Source: Candidatus Pacearchaeota archaeon
Lineage (GTDB): Archaea; Nanoarchaeota; Nanoarchaeia; Pacearchaeales; GW2011-AR1
NCBI GenBank assembly: GCA_023228245.1
Contig: JALOBN010000013.1
Coordinates: forward strand, 1 to 58,132
Direction of reading: 5' to 3'
Length of the DNA stretch: 58,132 nucleotides
Part shown: positions 25,971-33,878 of the stretch, piece after piece
Numbering within the stretch: position 1 is the first letter of the stretch
Layout: every line of letters starts with the position of its first letter
Notes under the pieces: model-generated
Database searches by the model: none
What the model was told of the DNA's origin: nothing
Seen by the model: only the letters and a program-made list of their open reading frames with translations
Program-made: the position numbers and the translations under genes

Positions 25971-26642
25971 ATGCCATCACTAACCGTAAGAGGATGTCAG
26001 ACCGGGCGAACATCAACTAGTAAACCAAACTCTAAGGAGCTTGCACGCAATACCAACATAGTCTTCTGTTACTACATAGGTATTGATCCAGGTAAGAATG
26101 GCGGACTGTGCTGCCTACGGGGAGCGCATGACCAACAGCCCCCAGTCTGTCGAATGCCTGAATCGTTACTTGACTTATGGCAGTGGATTGACGTGTGGAG
26201 TCCAAACTACACCAAGAATCCAGTGGTGGCCGTTATTGAGCAGGTTAACACGTCACCACAGATGGGAGTAGTTAGCGCTGGCACCTTCATGAGAGGCTAT
26301 GGTACTTTGCTGATGGCCCTAACGGCTGCTGGTATTCGCTTCGAGGAAGTTAGGCCCCAGGTATGGCAGAAAGCATTAGGTATTCCACCTAGGAAGAAGG
26401 CCACCAAAAAGGTGTCATCCACGGTAGTTGTTGACGGGACACTCGTGAATGTAGGTAAATATCGATCAGTAACTCATAACATAGAAACTGACACTCAGTG
26501 GAAACACCGTCTGCGCAAGAAGGCCCAACAGTTGTTTCCTTCTCTAGAGGTCTGGCGGGGCACCATCGGCAATCAACTGGCTGTAGCTGACGCTATTCTT
26601 ATCGCAGAATTCTGCCGACGTAGACAGGAAGGGAGACTGTAA
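25971..26642 (+). CDS. RuvC-like RNase H-fold nuclease (putative Holliday-junction resolvase)
   Basis: 223 residues. YYIGIDPGKNGG (about 34-45) is the first catalytic strand with Asp39, VVAVIEQV the second with Glu90, and AVADAILIAEF near the C-terminus gives the final Asp. This is the order in RuvC and poxvirus A22-type resolvases. A Lys/Arg-rich helix (RPQVWQKALGIPP) between them is also typical. Between about residues 140 and 175 there is a beta-rich insert not usual in the family. Likely resolves branched replication or recombination DNA. Overlaps the next gene by one base. Confidence 0.75.
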   Translation: MPSLTVRGCQTGRTSTSKPNSKELARNTNIVFCYYIGIDPGKNGGLCCLRGAHDQQPPVCRMPESLLDLWQWIDVWSPNYTKNPVVAVIEQVNTSPQMGVVSAGTFMRGYGTLLMALTAAGIRFEEVRPQVWQKALGIPPRKKATKKVSSTVVVDGTLVNVGKYRSVTHNIETDTQWKHRLRKKAQQLFPSLEVWRGTIGNQLAVADAILIAEFCRRRQEGRL

Positions 26643-26911
26643 TGGCAACCAAAGACATCACGGATGAAATGGTATGCAGGGCTGTTGCTCAATGCCAGAA
26701 AGAACAAACAGGCTATGATGCTGGGGTTCTAGTCAGTACCTGCCTAATTAAACAAACTGGAGAATCAACTAAGGTAGTGTGGTCGGCTATGAATCGTGCT
26801 TACCACCATGGACTGATTGACTACGGAGTGTCCATTTTCTTGCCTTGGTTAACCGAATCTGGTAAGCAACTGATTGCTAAGCCCTCTGTTATTCCTCAAG
26901 AGCACAACTAA
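26642..26911 (+). CDS. Hypothetical protein
   Basis: 89 residues, start overlapping the nuclease stop. Helical sequence with a pattern like a winged-helix (VVWSAMNRAYHHGLIDYGVS, then LTESGKQLI), so it may bind DNA. No family recognised. Confidence 0.5.
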   Translation: MATKDITDEMVCRAVAQCQKEQTGYDAGVLVSTCLIKQTGESTKVVWSAMNRAYHHGLIDYGVSIFLPWLTESGKQLIAKPSVIPQEHN

Positions 26912-26924
26912 CAAGGAGTAACTC

Positions 26925-27236
26925 ATGCTCCATGCCCAATTGCCATGGACTTCAAATCAAAACGCAATAGATTCTCCAGAAGGTAGGATTGCTATAACAC
27001 TTGGCTGGTTTGGGGACAATGGACGAGACTGGAAGGCCAATGCTGAGTTTATTGTGGTTGCCTGTAACTCCCACGATGCGTTGCTGGAGGCTTGTAAATT
27101 AGCTAATGCAATGCTTGCTCATCTTGCTACAACTGGCAATGTGTTGGAAATTGACGATTGGGTAAAAACTCAGAATGCCCTAGCCAAAGCCATCGAGCTA
27201 GTCGAAACTCCCATCCAAGAGCCAAAGAATGTCTAA
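26925..27236 (+). CDS. Hypothetical protein
   Basis: 103 residues with AAGGAG upstream. The pattern ANAEFIVVACNSHDALLEAC is one I recall from many phage small proteins, where short N-terminal strands precede an ALLEAC helix. Function unknown. Overlaps the next gene by 8 bases. Confidence 0.6.
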   Translation: MLHAQLPWTSNQNAIDSPEGRIAITLGWFGDNGRDWKANAEFIVVACNSHDALLEACKLANAMLAHLATTGNVLEIDDWVKTQNALAKAIELVETPIQEPKNV

Positions 27237-27471
27237 GAAATCAAAGTCACCACCGTATACTAGAACCACCATTACAGTTCCTAAAGAGCTGAAGCATAGA
27301 ATGTATGCGGTTGGCGATAAATTCAATTGGTCAAATATTGCTTGTCTGGCATTTGAAAGAAAGCTAGAGGAATACGAAGTTTCTATCCAGCACAAACCTA
27401 AACCGTGTTATCCACTGCCTGGATCAACTGCCGTTGCCTGCGGTATGGGAATTGGAGTAATCTATGTCTAA
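27229..27471 (+). CDS. Ribbon-helix-helix-like DNA-binding protein
   Basis: 80 residues. TRTTITVPKELKHRMYAVG, then NWSNIACLAFERKLEE match the CopG/Arc ribbon-helix-helix pattern (strand, helix, turn, helix). Likely a dimeric repressor. No toxin partner is next to it. Overlaps the glycosylase start by 8 bases. Confidence 0.55.
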   Translation: MSKKSKSPPYTRTTITVPKELKHRMYAVGDKFNWSNIACLAFERKLEEYEVSIQHKPKPCYPLPGSTAVACGMGIGVIYV

Positions 27472-28021
27472 ATACCGTGACCACGTAGCAAAGTGGCGTA
27501 ACTGTCGTCGTTGTGACTTGTGCAAGCGACGGCATAGAGTTGTTATTGCTAGGGGAACTGTACCATGCCAGGTGTTATTCCTAGGCGAAGCTCCTGGAGC
27601 CTCAGAAAATGTAATTGGTCAACCATTTGTTGGCCCCGCTGGTCATCTACTCAACAAGCTAATTGCTAAGTCCATACCGCCAGACATTCCTTACTTGATT
27701 ACCAATCTCGTAGGGTGTATTCCCAAAGAAGACAGTGCCGATAAGAGCTTGGAGCCACCAAACTATGCAATTGAAGCTTGCAAGGCTAAGGTTGTTGAGT
27801 TGATAAAGATCAGCAAACCCAAGCTAATCGTCACAGTTGGCAAGCTAGCTAGAAAGTGGTTGCCTATCCTCCTTAAAGACCACTACAAGTTAGGCAAAGA
27901 CTATAAGACCATAGACATCATCCATCCAGCAGCAATCCTACGCATGGATGTCAGCCAGGTTGGTTTAGCAATTCAACGGTCGATTGTCGCTCTACGAGAT
28001 GCAGTCGAAGATTTGGAATAG
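27464..28021 (+). CDS. Family 4/5-type uracil-DNA glycosylase
   Basis: 185 residues. CRRCDLCKRR (Cys14, 17, 20) resembles the Fe-S cluster site, LFLGEAPGASENVIGQPF is motif 1, GPAGHLLNKL follows, TNLVGCIP is the centre, and IHPAAILR is the C-terminal His motif. Removes uracil (or related bases) from DNA. In a phage that may replace thymine with modified uracils this is notable: either it spares the modified base and clears true uracil, or it is a homologue repurposed for modified DNA. Confidence 0.8.
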   Translation: MSKYRDHVAKWRNCRRCDLCKRRHRVVIARGTVPCQVLFLGEAPGASENVIGQPFVGPAGHLLNKLIAKSIPPDIPYLITNLVGCIPKEDSADKSLEPPNYAIEACKAKVVELIKISKPKLIVTVGKLARKWLPILLKDHYKLGKDYKTIDIIHPAAILRMDVSQVGLAIQRSIVALRDAVEDLE

Positions 28022-28050
28022 ACCCCCTTCCCCAAGCTAGGAGACACACA

Positions 28051-28356
28051 ATGGTTTTTGTACACTGTCGAACTAACCTTGATGATGTAATGCGAATTGA
28101 AGAGTGGCCAACTGAACTTACGGAAAGGCCAATGGTTGGTGATAGAATCCAATCTAAAACTAATCACCCTAGGGGTTTTCAGCTAGAGTTGGAAGTTGCT
28201 TACGTAACTTGGAAATATGCCGGCGGGTTGGACAAGTATCCACCGTGGTATTTGGAAGTGTACTTGAGCCTACCATCATGGCAGAAGAGTTTGTCCATTC
28301 GTGAGTGGCAGGAGTGGTATAAGAGGGCTAGAAACCCGCAGCACGCACTAACCTAG
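28051..28356 (+). CDS. Hypothetical protein
   Basis: 101 residues with AGGAG upstream. Trp/Tyr-rich with several short strands (FQLELEVAYVTW, WYLEVYLSLPSW). No family recognised. Confidence 0.55.
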   Translation: MVFVHCRTNLDDVMRIEEWPTELTERPMVGDRIQSKTNHPRGFQLELEVAYVTWKYAGGLDKYPPWYLEVYLSLPSWQKSLSIREWQEWYKRARNPQHALT

Positions 28357-28386
28357 TCGCTTGCAATTTGTGGCCAGCTAAATAGG

Positions 28387-28669
28387 TATAATAGGGCTTG
28401 CATTGCACGTATCGACACTACTTCAGTGGCTCAAGGGTAGCAAAATCTACTCTAACTTTCAATGCTGCTTAGCAGTAAGGGAGGTGAATTGTGCCTCAAA
28501 CAGTCAGCTAACGGCTGACACTATGTCTTGTCTTCCCTACCATACGTCCTCGGTAGGGACTGCCAGATGGGTTGCTTAACTCAGTCATCCTAGTAGAGGA
28601 CAATTCTATTACCGGGGTGGTCCACTACTGAGTTAAGTGCTTGGTTCGACTCCAAGCCCGGCAGTTTTT
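28387..28669 (+). ncRNA. Structured intergenic RNA, tmRNA-like
   Basis: An extended -10 (AGGTATAAT) precedes about 270 bases without a real gene. Features in order: GTATCGACA (D-loop-like), a 5' strand of a possible long helix (TTCAGT, partner ACTGAG at 28627), a short frame GCA...GCTGCTTAG encoding AKSTLTFNAA, hairpin GTCAGC/GCTGAC, hairpin CCCTACC/GGTAGGG whose loop GTCCTC pairs with GAGGAC at 28596 (pseudoknot), stem TTAACTCAG/CTGAGTTAA, T-arm GCTTGG-TTCGACT-CCAAGC, then CCGGCAG and TTTTT. Layout and alanine-ended tag suggest ssrA. Against it: a tmRNA acceptor stem is not found at the 5' end (CTGCCAG at 28560 is the only good partner for CCGGCAG). Confidence 0.4.
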
Positions 28670-28698
28670 CTTTCCCAAGATCAATCAAGGAATGTAAC

Positions 28699-29892
28699 AT
28701 GCCCATCGTCAACACGAAGAGTAAACCCAAGTCGAAGAAGCTAGCAGATGTGCTGAAGAAGGCTAAGAAGTCAACCAGTAAGACGCAGGTTGCGCCTTGG
28801 GCTGGACCTTGTGATCCAGGAGAGAATGGGGGCATTACCCAATCACTACTATGCAAGTTCCTGGTGGACCGTGAGCGATTCAGGTTGCTGGTAATCAACG
28901 GTTACAAGTCTGCTGATTCCTTCAACCATCGCCTTGAGTATGGACAGATGTGGCACCTATGTGAAGAGGCTCTAGCAAAACAAGAGTGGAAAGTTACGGC
29001 TAATAAGCCTTGGGAACCTCCTTTACGGACCTACTGCCAATCGCTCTGCAAGAAATACAAGACTCAGCAAGAGCAAGTGCAGCACTGGTACAACGTCTGC
29101 AAGGTGCAGTTTCCAATCTACGTGAAGTATTGGGCTAGACACCCAGACGTGAAGGCACGCAATCCGCTGTTGCAAGAGGAAGTATTTCACGTGCCTTATC
29201 TGCTGCCCTCCGGTCGCTCAGTGTACTTGCAAGGTAAGTTTGATAGTGTTGATATGATTGGTAAAGGCAAGTCAGCAGGCATCTACCTGCAAGAGAACAA
29301 GTCTAAGGGTGATATTGATGTACCCCAACTCAAAAGACAACTCACCTATGATATCCAAACGATGGTATATTTGGTTGCTCTACAGGAGTTTTATTCAGAC
29401 CCTGAGCAGTGTCAACAATCAATGTGGAAGTCGTTGGGTTACCATGTTCCTATTGCCGGCATTCGTTATAATGTCATTCGTCGTCCTTTGAGTGGTGGTA
29501 AGGGATCTATCGTTCAACGTAAGGGCAACGGTAAGACCACCCAGCCAGAAACCAATGATGAGTTCTATGCTCGATTGGCTGGGGTAATCGAGGAAGACCC
29601 CTCGTTGTTCTTCATGCGTTGGAAGGTCGAAATCCTACCATCAGACATTGAGCGGTTTAAGCGAGAGTTTCTTAACCCAGTATTAGAACAGTTGTGTGAC
29701 TGGTGGGAATTCATCCGCACCTACACTGACCCATTTGACCCGGCCGGTAGGGGTATTCACTGGCGGATGCCTTATGGTGTTTATTCACCATTGTTGGATG
29801 GTGGTTCAACCGAATTGGATGAGTATTTAGCCTCTGGTTCAACATTGGGCTTAGAGCAAACCACTAACCTATTCCCAGAACTAAAGCATTAG
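28699..29892 (+). CDS. PD-(D/E)XK nuclease (Cas4/RecB-like)
   Basis: 397 residues. After a Lys-rich N-terminus and a Cys-containing region, LQGKFDSVDMIG (Asp182/Asp185) and YLQENKSKGDID (Glu199, Lys201) give the active site, followed by QLTYDIQTMVYLVALQ, the helix that follows in RecB/Cas4-type enzymes. Typical phage role: processing of DNA ends for recombination with the downstream Sak4-like ATPase and SSB-like protein. Cys residues may hold an Fe-S cluster, but the Cas4 arrangement is not clear. Confidence 0.75.
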   Translation: MPIVNTKSKPKSKKLADVLKKAKKSTSKTQVAPWAGPCDPGENGGITQSLLCKFLVDRERFRLLVINGYKSADSFNHRLEYGQMWHLCEEALAKQEWKVTANKPWEPPLRTYCQSLCKKYKTQQEQVQHWYNVCKVQFPIYVKYWARHPDVKARNPLLQEEVFHVPYLLPSGRSVYLQGKFDSVDMIGKGKSAGIYLQENKSKGDIDVPQLKRQLTYDIQTMVYLVALQEFYSDPEQCQQSMWKSLGYHVPIAGIRYNVIRRPLSGGKGSIVQRKGNGKTTQPETNDEFYARLAGVIEEDPSLFFMRWKVEILPSDIERFKREFLNPVLEQLCDWWEFIRTYTDPFDPAGRGIHWRMPYGVYSPLLDGGSTELDEYLASGSTLGLEQTTNLFPELKH

Positions 29893-29903
29893 GAACCACC
29901 ATT

Positions 29904-30152
29904 ATGGGTGATAATCTGTTACGGTGGTTTGCTAACCACAATGCTACTTTGTCTTTTATAACTGAGCCCCACAACCGTTGCATTCATATTACAGTTCGAG
30001 GTTCTTATGGTAAGCAAACGCCAGACCTGTATGCCGGATGCAAATTAACAACCATAGAATCAGACCAACCTAGTGGAATCTTAGATGCAGTTGAACGGTT
30101 AGTCGAGCAAATAGAGAGGGTCGCAAATGCTGAACGACAAAGAACGGGCTGA
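29904..30152 (+). CDS. Small hypothetical protein
   Basis: 82 residues with AGGA upstream. Beta strand (CIHITVRGSYG) then an acidic C-terminal helix (ILDAVERLVEQIERV). Overlaps the next gene by 26 bases. Confidence 0.5.
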   Translation: MGDNLLRWFANHNATLSFITEPHNRCIHITVRGSYGKQTPDLYAGCKLTTIESDQPSGILDAVERLVEQIERVANAERQRTG

Positions 30153-30309
30153 ATTAGACCAAGCTATGGCGGCTTGTGCTGAGATGTTTCCTAGAATGTG
30201 GCGCAGCCTCTACGAAGGGCTGAAATCTGAGGGGTTTACCGAAGAGCAGGCAATGAGGTTGTTGATTGCCCACATCCTAAGCCAGAATATCAAGGGGTTA
30301 ACCGCATGA
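30127..30309 (+). CDS. Small helical hypothetical protein
   Basis: 60 residues, all-helical (ELDQAMAACAEMFPRMWRSL, then FTEEQAMRLLIAHILSQ). Such ...GFTEEQAMRLL... helices are common in small phage proteins of unknown function. Its TGA overlaps the next ATG. Confidence 0.55.
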   Translation: MLNDKERAELDQAMAACAEMFPRMWRSLYEGLKSEGFTEEQAMRLLIAHILSQNIKGLTA

Positions 30310-30479
30310 CTATCCCAATCCTATACGTATGGAGTTGTGCTGTTGGTTGGATTATAGTTGACGTACTCTTGGTCCTATGGGGTAATCCTAGGCTGAAGTC
30401 CGTAAGGATGAATGACACTATAGCAGTATTCGGGTTCTCTATGGTGCTAACCTTGATTGCTGGTATAATTGGCCTGTGA
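30306..30479 (+). CDS. Small two-TM membrane protein
   Basis: 57 residues, coupled to the previous gene by ATGA. Two hydrophobic segments (IPILYVWSCAVGWIIVDVLL and IAVFGFSMVLTLIAGIIG) with a short basic loop between them. Holin-like in size and topology, but no lysis genes are near. Confidence 0.55.
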   Translation: MTIPILYVWSCAVGWIIVDVLLVLWGNPRLKSVRMNDTIAVFGFSMVLTLIAGIIGL

Positions 30480-30491
30480 GGTAGAACTGTC

Positions 30492-30713
30492 GTGCCTAAG
30501 ATTCCTAGTAGCTCGAAGTACAAGCCCAAGGTCTGGAAACCAAAGCTTAGCAGGCAACCCACGTTAGCCGAGGTTAGTAACGAATTGGATGAGATTCGCC
30601 TGCTGATGCAGAACTGTACTGGTCGATTAGCAGACCTGACAACCAAGTTGATGTGCTTTGGACTAAACACACCAAAAGGCGAATTACCGCCAGTTGATGA
30701 CCTTCCTTTCTGA
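30492..30713 (+). CDS. Small basic-N-terminus protein (GTG start)
   Basis: 73 residues. Lys/Pro-rich start, then a helix (LAEVSNELDEIRLLMQNCTG). Ends with an acidic DDLPF, a tail shape seen on ssDNA-binding proteins, which may contact replication proteins. Function unknown. Confidence 0.5.
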   Translation: MPKIPSSSKYKPKVWKPKLSRQPTLAEVSNELDEIRLLMQNCTGRLADLTTKLMCFGLNTPKGELPPVDDLPF

Positions 30714-30728
30714 TAAGGGTATTGCAAC

Positions 30729-31109
30729 GTGGCTCATTACCGTTACATAGGCCAGGATAAGCAACTAAGTGGTAATTATGCCGTTGGAGAGGAGTCTTCT
30801 AACGGTACACTTAGGGTTCACATCTGTGATGCGTTTACTCAACATCACAAAACCTGGCTAACAGTCCCTGAAAACGATTGGGAAGAGGTTGAGGTTGTTG
30901 ACACCCTAGATCGCTTGTACGCCTTAGCAATAGAGAAGAAGTCTGTGGTCTTTCTCAGCCGAGGATGGGCTGGACATCAAGGGCATCAACCTGCGTCTTG
31001 GGTTATCAACTTCAATGGTGCAACCCTGTTTCACCTGTTCAGCACGAAAAATATCTGTGTCTATTACCCAAAACCGAAACCAACCAAAAAGAAAGACAAA
31101 GGTAACTGA
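30729..31109 (+). CDS. Hypothetical protein (GTG start)
   Basis: 126 residues. Beta-rich N-terminus (HYRYIGQDKQL, GTLRVHICDAF), Trp-containing middle and Lys-rich C-terminal tail (KPKPTKKKDKG). The stop abuts the Sak4-like gene start. Confidence 0.5.
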   Translation: MAHYRYIGQDKQLSGNYAVGEESSNGTLRVHICDAFTQHHKTWLTVPENDWEEVEVVDTLDRLYALAIEKKSVVFLSRGWAGHQGHQPASWVINFNGATLFHLFSTKNICVYYPKPKPTKKKDKGN

Positions 31110-31958
31110 ATGCCAAAAGTAGTTCAGCAGTCAATGAAGGTGAAGACCAAGCCAGCCAAACACGGTAAATCAGAGTCAGTACTAGATCGTATTCAGCCTG
31201 TATCGCTCAGTAGCAAAGGTCTGACGATGAACCTGTACGGCCGTAGTGGTACAGGTAAGACAGTTTTGGCTTGTACTTTTCCTAAGCCACTACTGATTAT
31301 TGGCTTGGAGGATGGCACCAAGTCTGTACACAACGTCAAGGGTGTTGAGTTTGTGGCGGTCAACAGCAGCGAGGAAGTTGGTGAGCTAATGGAGCATCTG
31401 GCTTCTAGCAACCACTTCAAGACGGTTGTGCTTGATACGGCCAGTATGTTACAAGACTTGGTTCTGAAGGAGATTCTTGGCTTGGAAGAGTTGCCTGCCC
31501 AGAAGTCTTGGGGTATGGCAACACGCGAGCAGTATGGTCAGTGCTCGTTGCAGACGAAGGAAAGGTTGCGAGCGCTGTTAGATCTATCTACAAAAGCCAA
31601 CAAAATGAATGTGGTAATCGTAGCCCAAGAGCGAGAGTTCAATACGGAGGATAACAGCAGTTTGCTAATGCCATTTGTGGCTAGCGCTCTAACGCCAAGT
31701 GTTGTAGGTTGGCTTAATCCAGCCTGTGACTACATTGGTCAAACCTTTATTCGACAGAAGGAGGTAATCAAGAAAGTAAAGATTGCCGGTAAGGTAAAGG
31801 AAAGGCGAACGACAGATGGTGTAGAGTATGGGTTGCGCACTGCACCAGACCCAACCTTCACCACCAAGTTCCGCCTTCCAAAAGGCACACCAGTTCCAGA
31901 CGTGATTGTCGACCCGGACTATGACAAAATCTATGCTCTAATCAGAGGAGGGAATTGA
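31110..31958 (+). CDS. Sak4-like RecA-fold ATPase (phage recombinase)
   Basis: 282 residues. LYGRSGTGKTVLA is Walker A (about 42-54), TVVLDTASMLQ Walker B, and NVVIVAQERE the sensor-like strand. These match the phage AAA/Sak4 single-strand annealing proteins. The partner genes fit: a PD-(D/E)XK nuclease upstream and an SSB-like acidic protein downstream. Anneals or exchanges strands during recombination-dependent replication. Confidence 0.75.
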   Translation: MPKVVQQSMKVKTKPAKHGKSESVLDRIQPVSLSSKGLTMNLYGRSGTGKTVLACTFPKPLLIIGLEDGTKSVHNVKGVEFVAVNSSEEVGELMEHLASSNHFKTVVLDTASMLQDLVLKEILGLEELPAQKSWGMATREQYGQCSLQTKERLRALLDLSTKANKMNVVIVAQEREFNTEDNSSLLMPFVASALTPSVVGWLNPACDYIGQTFIRQKEVIKKVKIAGKVKERRTTDGVEYGLRTAPDPTFTTKFRLPKGTPVPDVIVDPDYDKIYALIRGGN

Positions 31959-31962
31959 CAGT

Positions 31963-32349
31963 ATGGACCAAAACCAGAAGCGTTACGCAATGAACCGCGT
32001 CAAGGAAGTGTTGGACGCAAAAACTAAGGAATTGAAAAGTAGGCTGACAACCAAAGCCAAAGAACCTACGGATAAGGCTAAGTTGGAAGCAATCAGATTT
32101 AATGATGTTGAATTGAAGTCTAAGGCTCAACTGTCTACCCCTTTGGGTCAAGCCTTTGACTTTAGCTCACTAGAAATCCCAAATGAGGTTGATGAAGACA
32201 AGTATGCAAAATCCCTAGTTGAGCTGTGCGAAAGGGCAGCTAAAGTGAAAGACCTGATTATGCTTGGTGACAGTAACGTAGCAATGAAAGAATTGCAGTC
32301 CTTCATAGAGGAGACAACTGTTGCTGATTCTAAGTCGAAAACAAGGTGA
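31963..32349 (+). CDS. Hypothetical protein, helical
   Basis: 128 residues, Lys/Glu-rich helices (KEVLDAKTKELKSRLTTKAK), an aromatic-poor middle and an acidic C-terminal helix. Its last 29 bases overlap the CsrA-like gene. Function unknown. Confidence 0.5.
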   Translation: MDQNQKRYAMNRVKEVLDAKTKELKSRLTTKAKEPTDKAKLEAIRFNDVELKSKAQLSTPLGQAFDFSSLEIPNEVDEDKYAKSLVELCERAAKVKDLIMLGDSNVAMKELQSFIEETTVADSKSKTR

Positions 32350-32512
32350 GGAGATTTGTATTGGCAGTAGCATTAGGGTTACCGTTCTTTCGCTAAATGG
32401 TAACCGTGCTAGCCTTGGTGTTACTGGGCCAGCAGGGGCTAAAGCTGCACCAGGCGAGAGACGTAATGCTAGCCAAGCCCTATCGCCTGCAAAGCCCCAG
32501 GCACGCGGTTAA
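32321..32512 (+). CDS. csrA: CsrA/RsmA-like RNA-binding protein, altered C-terminus
   Basis: 63 residues from TTG, with GGAG seven bases upstream, inside the end of the previous gene. The first 35 residues follow CsrA closely: LILSRKQGEEICIG, then IRVTVLSLNGNRASLGV. Standard CsrA continues into the VHREE segment that contacts RNA GGA sites. Here the sequence turns at residue 38 into an Ala/Pro/Arg-rich tail (GPAGAKAAPGERRNASQA). Arg6-equivalent is present but the C-terminal Arg44-type contact is not clear. It may act on host or phage mRNAs with changed specificity, or titrate host CsrA by forming heterodimers. Confidence 0.75.
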   Translation: MLILSRKQGEEICIGSSIRVTVLSLNGNRASLGVTGPAGAKAAPGERRNASQALSPAKPQARG

Positions 32513-32587
32513 ACCGGTAAAATAGGGGTTAGTTTAGTGGTTGCAACTATTGTCGTTTGTGTCACAAGTATTGAGGAGACCTAACGT

Positions 32588-33751
32588 ATGCCGAGTCAAA
32601 CGAAGAAGTCGAGTCTTGTTGCCAAGCTGGGATCGAAGCTGAAGAAGGCCGTAGAAGCCCACGCTGACGATGAGACTTCGCTGGATGTTGGTGGTAACCT
32701 GCCAGCCGGAATTGAAGGTGGTGTTGCCAGGGTGGTTGAGTGTAAGTTTGTGGAGATTGCACCCGGTAAGACGAATGCTGGTGAGTTGCTGTTCTACGCT
32801 GCCGCCACCGTATTGCGTCCAGCGGAAGTCAATGGGCAACTGATTCGTGGGTTGCGCACCCAAATCAATGAACCGTTGTTCGACACCCCAACCCGTAGTC
32901 GCAAGACGTTCGATGACCACATTCAGGAGGTGATGAATCGTCTGCGTATTCTCAAGGGTGTCAAGCCTGGCGAGAAGCTGGAAATTGACGTAGATGACCT
33001 GGAAACTCTGGCCGCCGAAATCAAGGACGAAGCCCCTTGCATTCGCTTCCGTACCTGGGCCGGTAGCAAGCAGGAGTTGGTTGAGCGTGGCGGTAAGTTC
33101 TTTGTCACGGGCGGTAGAGCAGAGCTTGGTCCTTACAAGACTGAAGCTGCCGCCAAGGCCGCCAATCCCTACATCGGCCGTGAGCCAATGGTTACTCACA
33201 CTTGGGGAGAAGTGGTTGAGTATGTTGAAGACGAAGAGGATGCTGGCGTAGTCGAAACAGAAGATGAAGAGGAAACGACCGACACCGAGGAAACGGAAGA
33301 GGCGGAAGCCGAAGAAGTCGAAGAAGACGACGAATCTGAAGAAACCGAAGATGAGGCAGAGGATGAAGAAGATGAGTTGACTGAGTTGGCCAATAAGGCT
33401 GACGATGGAGACAAGGCCGCAGCAAAGGAATTGCAAGCTAAGGCGATTGCCGCAGGCTTGAATAAGAAGGATGTGGTTGAGGCTGAGAGTTGGGCTGCCG
33501 TAGTTGAAGCCATGAAGGCTGAAACTGCCGAAGAAACGGAAGAAGAGGCGGACGAGGAAGAGGTTGAGGAGGAAGAAGACGAAGCCATCGAGAAAGGTGA
33601 TGTTGTCAACTTCAAGCAACCCAAAAAGAAGGCAGTTGAGGCTGAGGTGCTGCTTATCAACGTGAAGAAGCAAACCGCCAACGTCCGTACAGTTGATGAC
33701 CGCAAGGTCTTCAAGGATGTACCTTTGGCCCAACTCAGCGAGATCGAGTAA
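32588..33751 (+). CDS. Putative ssDNA-binding protein with long acidic tail
   Basis: 387 residues. An N-terminal domain of about 200 residues with strands (ARVVECKFVEIAPG, ELLFYAAATVLRP) resembles an OB-type fold of phage SSB-like proteins. Then about 110 residues are almost all Glu/Asp/Thr, a small helical segment (LTELANKADDGDKAAAK), a second acidic run, and a C-terminal beta barrel-like end (KGDVVNFKQPKK...VFKDVPLAQL). Placement after the Sak4-like ATPase and CsrA-like gene supports an SSB or DNA-mimic role. The reverse strand gives a long Ser-rich shadow frame, which is not real. Confidence 0.6.
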   Translation: MPSQTKKSSLVAKLGSKLKKAVEAHADDETSLDVGGNLPAGIEGGVARVVECKFVEIAPGKTNAGELLFYAAATVLRPAEVNGQLIRGLRTQINEPLFDTPTRSRKTFDDHIQEVMNRLRILKGVKPGEKLEIDVDDLETLAAEIKDEAPCIRFRTWAGSKQELVERGGKFFVTGGRAELGPYKTEAAAKAANPYIGREPMVTHTWGEVVEYVEDEEDAGVVETEDEEETTDTEETEEAEAEEVEEDDESEETEDEAEDEEDELTELANKADDGDKAAAKELQAKAIAAGLNKKDVVEAESWAAVVEAMKAETAEETEEEADEEEVEEEEDEAIEKGDVVNFKQPKKKAVEAEVLLINVKKQTANVRTVDDRKVFKDVPLAQLSEIE

Positions 33752-33767
33752 TCCTGTTTATTGGTTT

Positions 33768-33878
33768 GGAGTAGCGGTGTGGACAGTGACACATACAGTA
33801 ACCGCGCACGGGAGGCATTGCCTACGAAAGGGTCGCGACCCGCTGAAGCCCGAGTTGGTGCAATTCCAACCTACTCTG
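33768..33878 (+). ncRNA. tRNA-like RNA element (111 bases)
   Basis: GGAGTAG (33768) pairs fully with CTACTCT (33871-33877, one G-U) and is directly preceded on the 3' side by a T-arm GTTGG-TGCAATT-CCAAC, the exact geometry of a tRNA acceptor/T-arm stack, with G as the discriminator base. The T-loop has G in place of the usual second T. Between them are helices CGGT/ACCG, AGGC/GCCT and GGGT/ACCC but no normal anticodon arm. Longer than even class II tRNAs. Confidence 0.45.

Noticed and set aside
27229..27471. Toxin-antitoxin pair at the ribbon-helix-helix gene
   Set aside because: The next gene is a uracil-DNA glycosylase and the previous one has no toxin features.
28394..28659. GGGCTTG/CAAGCCC as a tmRNA acceptor stem
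   Set aside because: Using CAAGCCC destroys the strong T-arm; a G-U pair needed for alanine charging is also absent.
32534..33733. Long minus-strand reading frame opposite the acidic protein gene
   Set aside because: It is the antisense of Glu/Asp-rich codons, giving Phe/Leu/Ser-rich nonsense; no ribosome site and wrong strand for the operon.
33196..33792. Ser-rich minus-strand reading frame
   Set aside because: Another antisense shadow of the acidic repeat, with low-complexity Ser runs and no start signal.
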